This document shows, one piece after another, positions 62,314-64,000 of a stretch of 64,000 bases of DNA. The position numbers were made by a program, and so were the translations under genes. The stretch is from Stentor coeruleus (lineage: Eukaryota; Ciliophora; Heterotrichea; Heterotrichida; Stentoridae), in contig MPUH01000322.1 in the NCBI GenBank assembly GCA_001970955.1, forward strand, positions 1-64,000, read 5' to 3'. The notes beneath the pieces are model-generated. The model saw nothing but the letters and a program-made list of their open reading frames with translations, was not told the DNA's origin and made no database searches. Numbering within the stretch: the stretch's first letter is position 1; each line of letters opens with the position of its first letter.

Positions 62314-64000
62314 ATGAAAATCCTTCCAGAAATCAGCCTTGAGCTGGTGCTTGAAAAAAGGTACACTGTAAAAATTGCTTGTGTTGGCCATGCTATCAAA
62401 ACCTACTCTAAAGATCTTCAAAGCTTTAGAGAATGGTCTGGTCCAATCATAGGCTTATCAATCAACATGCTTGCTTGGTTGAAAGAAAAATCTACCTGGG
62501 CAATATCAAGATTTTCTATAAATCCTAAAACCCTTGAAGTTATGTTCCTTACAGGGCTTAAAGGAGGTGGTGTTCGAACATCAAAAAATAAAGCTTTAAT
62601 AATGATAAAACAAATTGAAACTGATCCAGATATCTTAATTGAACTTAAGGAAAACCAAAAAAAAGCTATGGAACTAGCTAAAAGTATCTCAGAATCAATG
62701 GGAGAAATGACAATCGAAATGAGTCAAGTTTCAAGTCTTGGAAAACTCAGCCCTTTCAAATGTTTTAGTCCTTATACAATCGCCATGAAACTTTTTGAAA
62801 ACTTTGATGCAACTCAATGTTGGACTGAGTATGCTTATTCTGAAGAGAGAGCAGCTATCGCTTTAATTGCAAGAAAGTTTCTCATGGTTTTTTTTATAAA
62901 AAACGAAGAAGTGAAATTCCTGTCAAAATTAGAAAAAAACGAGCTGCTAGCAAGATTTGATAAAGTTATCAATATTATTGAACTAAATGAAAAACAAAAT
63001 CCTGAACTATGCACTCTTGTTGAAGTTCAAATAATGAAAAAACTTATTAACAATGCTAATGATACCCAAAAATGGTGGCGCACAGCCTTATTAGAATCAA
63101 AAGACATTTTAGTAGCAGCTATTGGCTTGAAAAATTTTGATCCTACTGCTGCTCTTAAAAAATCAATTGAATATTTTGAAAAAATAAAAAATAAGGTACA
63201 GGGAAGTTTTCATAGATATGCATTTCAATTTGAAATTATCGAGAAGCAATTTACCACAGATGCTGAATTAAAAGACCAGATTCAAGGACTTATAATAACA
63301 GAACTTGAAAAAGTTAATCAATTAAAATGGCAAGAAGTTCATATTCTACTTGATTTTTTTGAGAATTGTGTCAAGCAAGAGAAGATAAGCGAAGAATTCA
63401 TACTAAGGGTAATTGTAAGTTATATTCAAAACTTGAGAGAAAATAAAGCTTGGCAAGTTAGAGAAAAAGTAGTTAATTTGCTTAGATCACTAGGAGGGCA
63501 TTGGAATCAGGAAATATCTCAAGAATCTAAGAAAATTTATGAAATAATGAAATTAAATGAAACGGATATGAAAGTTAAAAAAATTCTAAGTTTTTCATTG
63601 AGAAATTTAGTAAAAATAACAGCACCAAATGAAAGAGCTAAAACAATTGATTTTATAAGTAATAAAAAAGACTCAACTGATTTGATAATTGGAAGAGAAG
63701 ATGCTATTCAAGAAATCGATAAAAGACTGAAGATAAAAAATATTTTGGCGATAACTGGTATGGGAGGAATCGGCAAGACTTCAGTGGCTCTAAAGTATGC
63801 AGATGATTACAGATCTGACTATCAAGTAATCTGGATAATAAATGGAGACAACATAGAAGCAGATCTGATTTATTTAGCAGTTAAACTTGGGATTCCAAAG
63901 GATAATGATACTCTTGAGAATTTTAAGACTGAACTAAGTTCACAAAAAATTAAACAATCAATGCTGCTTGTTTTCGACAATTTAGAAGAAAATACCCAAA
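62314..64000 (+). CDS. NB-ARC STAND NTPase, 3'-truncated by window end
   Basis: 562 residues with no stop up to the window end. Residues 1-465 are helical with no recognised domain; about 38-68 (WSGPIIGLSINMLAWL) is hydrophobic, and about 120-150 (ENQKKAMELAKSISESMGEM) is amphipathic. From about 465 comes NB-ARC: GREDAIQEIDKRL leader, P-loop GMGGIGKTS at 482-490, VIWIINGDN strand and Walker B LLVFDN at 551-556. STAND NTPases of this type are signalling switches (plant NLRs, APAF1, fungal heterokaryon-incompatibility and bacterial antiphage proteins) that carry an effector before and sensor repeats after the NTPase. The N-terminal region is therefore the candidate effector, and the sensor lies beyond 64000. 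The start is the first ATG after an in-frame TAA; no clear TATAAT box precedes it. Confidence 0.88.
   Translation, partial: MKILPEISLELVLEKRYTVKIACVGHAIKTYSKDLQSFREWSGPIIGLSINMLAWLKEKSTWAISRFSINPKTLEVMFLTGLKGGGVRTSKNKALIMIKQIETDPDILIELKENQKKAMELAKSISESMGEMTIEMSQVSSLGKLSPFKCFSPYTIAMKLFENFDATQCWTEYAYSEERAAIALIARKFLMVFFIKNEEVKFLSKLEKNELLARFDKVINIIELNEKQNPELCTLVEVQIMKKLINNANDTQKWWRTALLESKDILVAAIGLKNFDPTAALKKSIEYFEKIKNKVQGSFHRYAFQFEIIEKQFTTDAELKDQIQGLIITELEKVNQLKWQEVHILLDFFENCVKQEKISEEFILRVIVSYIQNLRENKAWQVREKVVNLLRSLGGHWNQEISQESKKIYEIMKLNETDMKVKKILSFSLRNLVKITAPNERAKTIDFISNKKDSTDLIIGREDAIQEIDKRLKIKNILAITGMGGIGKTSVALKYADDYRSDYQVIWIINGDNIEADLIYLAVKLGIPKDNDTLENFKTELSSQKIKQSMLLVFDNLEENTQ

Noticed and set aside
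1-64000. Alternative genetic code (TAA/TAG or TGA as sense)
   Set aside because: Intact genes end cleanly at all three stops at family-expected lengths; in-frame stops in good genes fall inside 15/16-nt introns.

Overview
The window is about 70% A+T macronuclear-type DNA from a ciliate, most likely a heterotrich close to Stentor. Two observations support this. Complete genes end in TAA, TAG and TGA alike, so the standard code applies. Split genes can be read through only by removing 15- or 16-nt GT..AG introns, which are a known hallmark of Stentor. I found introns at 3126-3140, 5738-5752, 14142-14157 (minus), 19118-19132, 50708-50722 and 59545-59559, and two more in a pseudogene at 3684-4189. 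There are no rRNA or tRNA genes, telomeres, CRISPR arrays or retroelements that I can support.

Layout. 1-1950 is gene-poor with small tandem duplications. 1959-10515 holds a C2/EF-hand membrane protein, a broken SR-type splicing-factor gene, small coiled-coil and EF-hand genes, a RING-like protein whose reading frame is cut by an assembly duplication, and a four-pass membrane protein. 11132-29284 holds a broken gene, an acylated calcium-binding-like protein, a seven-pass receptor-like protein, coiled-coil and TPR proteins, a 1,114-residue NACHT-type NTPase, an LSD1-type zinc-finger protein, a kelch protein, a CDC50 flippase subunit and an LRR protein. 30872-42028 holds likely basal-body or ciliary coiled-coil proteins, an RCC1-like protein with a helical tail, an XPR1-type phosphate exporter and one of two related EF-hand/coiled-coil genes. 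43761-57301 holds a CAMK-like kinase, the second related EF-hand/coiled-coil gene, an A20/AN1 zinc-finger protein, a DYRK/YAK1-type kinase, a coiled-coil protein, a microbial-type PARG, membrane proteins and V-ATPase subunit e. 57302-64000 holds a DP transcription factor, several gene relics, an inverted broken copy of the 17-kb gene joined to a palindrome and a dispersed repeat, and the first 562 codons of an NB-ARC STAND NTPase running off the window.

Shared architecture. Genes are short-spaced and on both strands. Most have a TATAAT-like box within about 30 nt of the ATG. Flanks show a strong strand asymmetry: on the coding strand the 5' flank is C-rich and nearly free of G, and the 3' flank is G-rich and nearly free of C. 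This flips with gene orientation and helps to place genes. Three single N characters sit between near-perfect direct duplications of 57-66 bp and look like unmerged contig overlaps, one of them inside a gene.

Much of the gene set fits a large ciliated cell: calcium sensors, coiled-coil and centrin-binding-like proteins, kinases and lipid, phosphate and proton transport parts. The two STAND NTPases (19107 and 62314) are the most unusual proteins.
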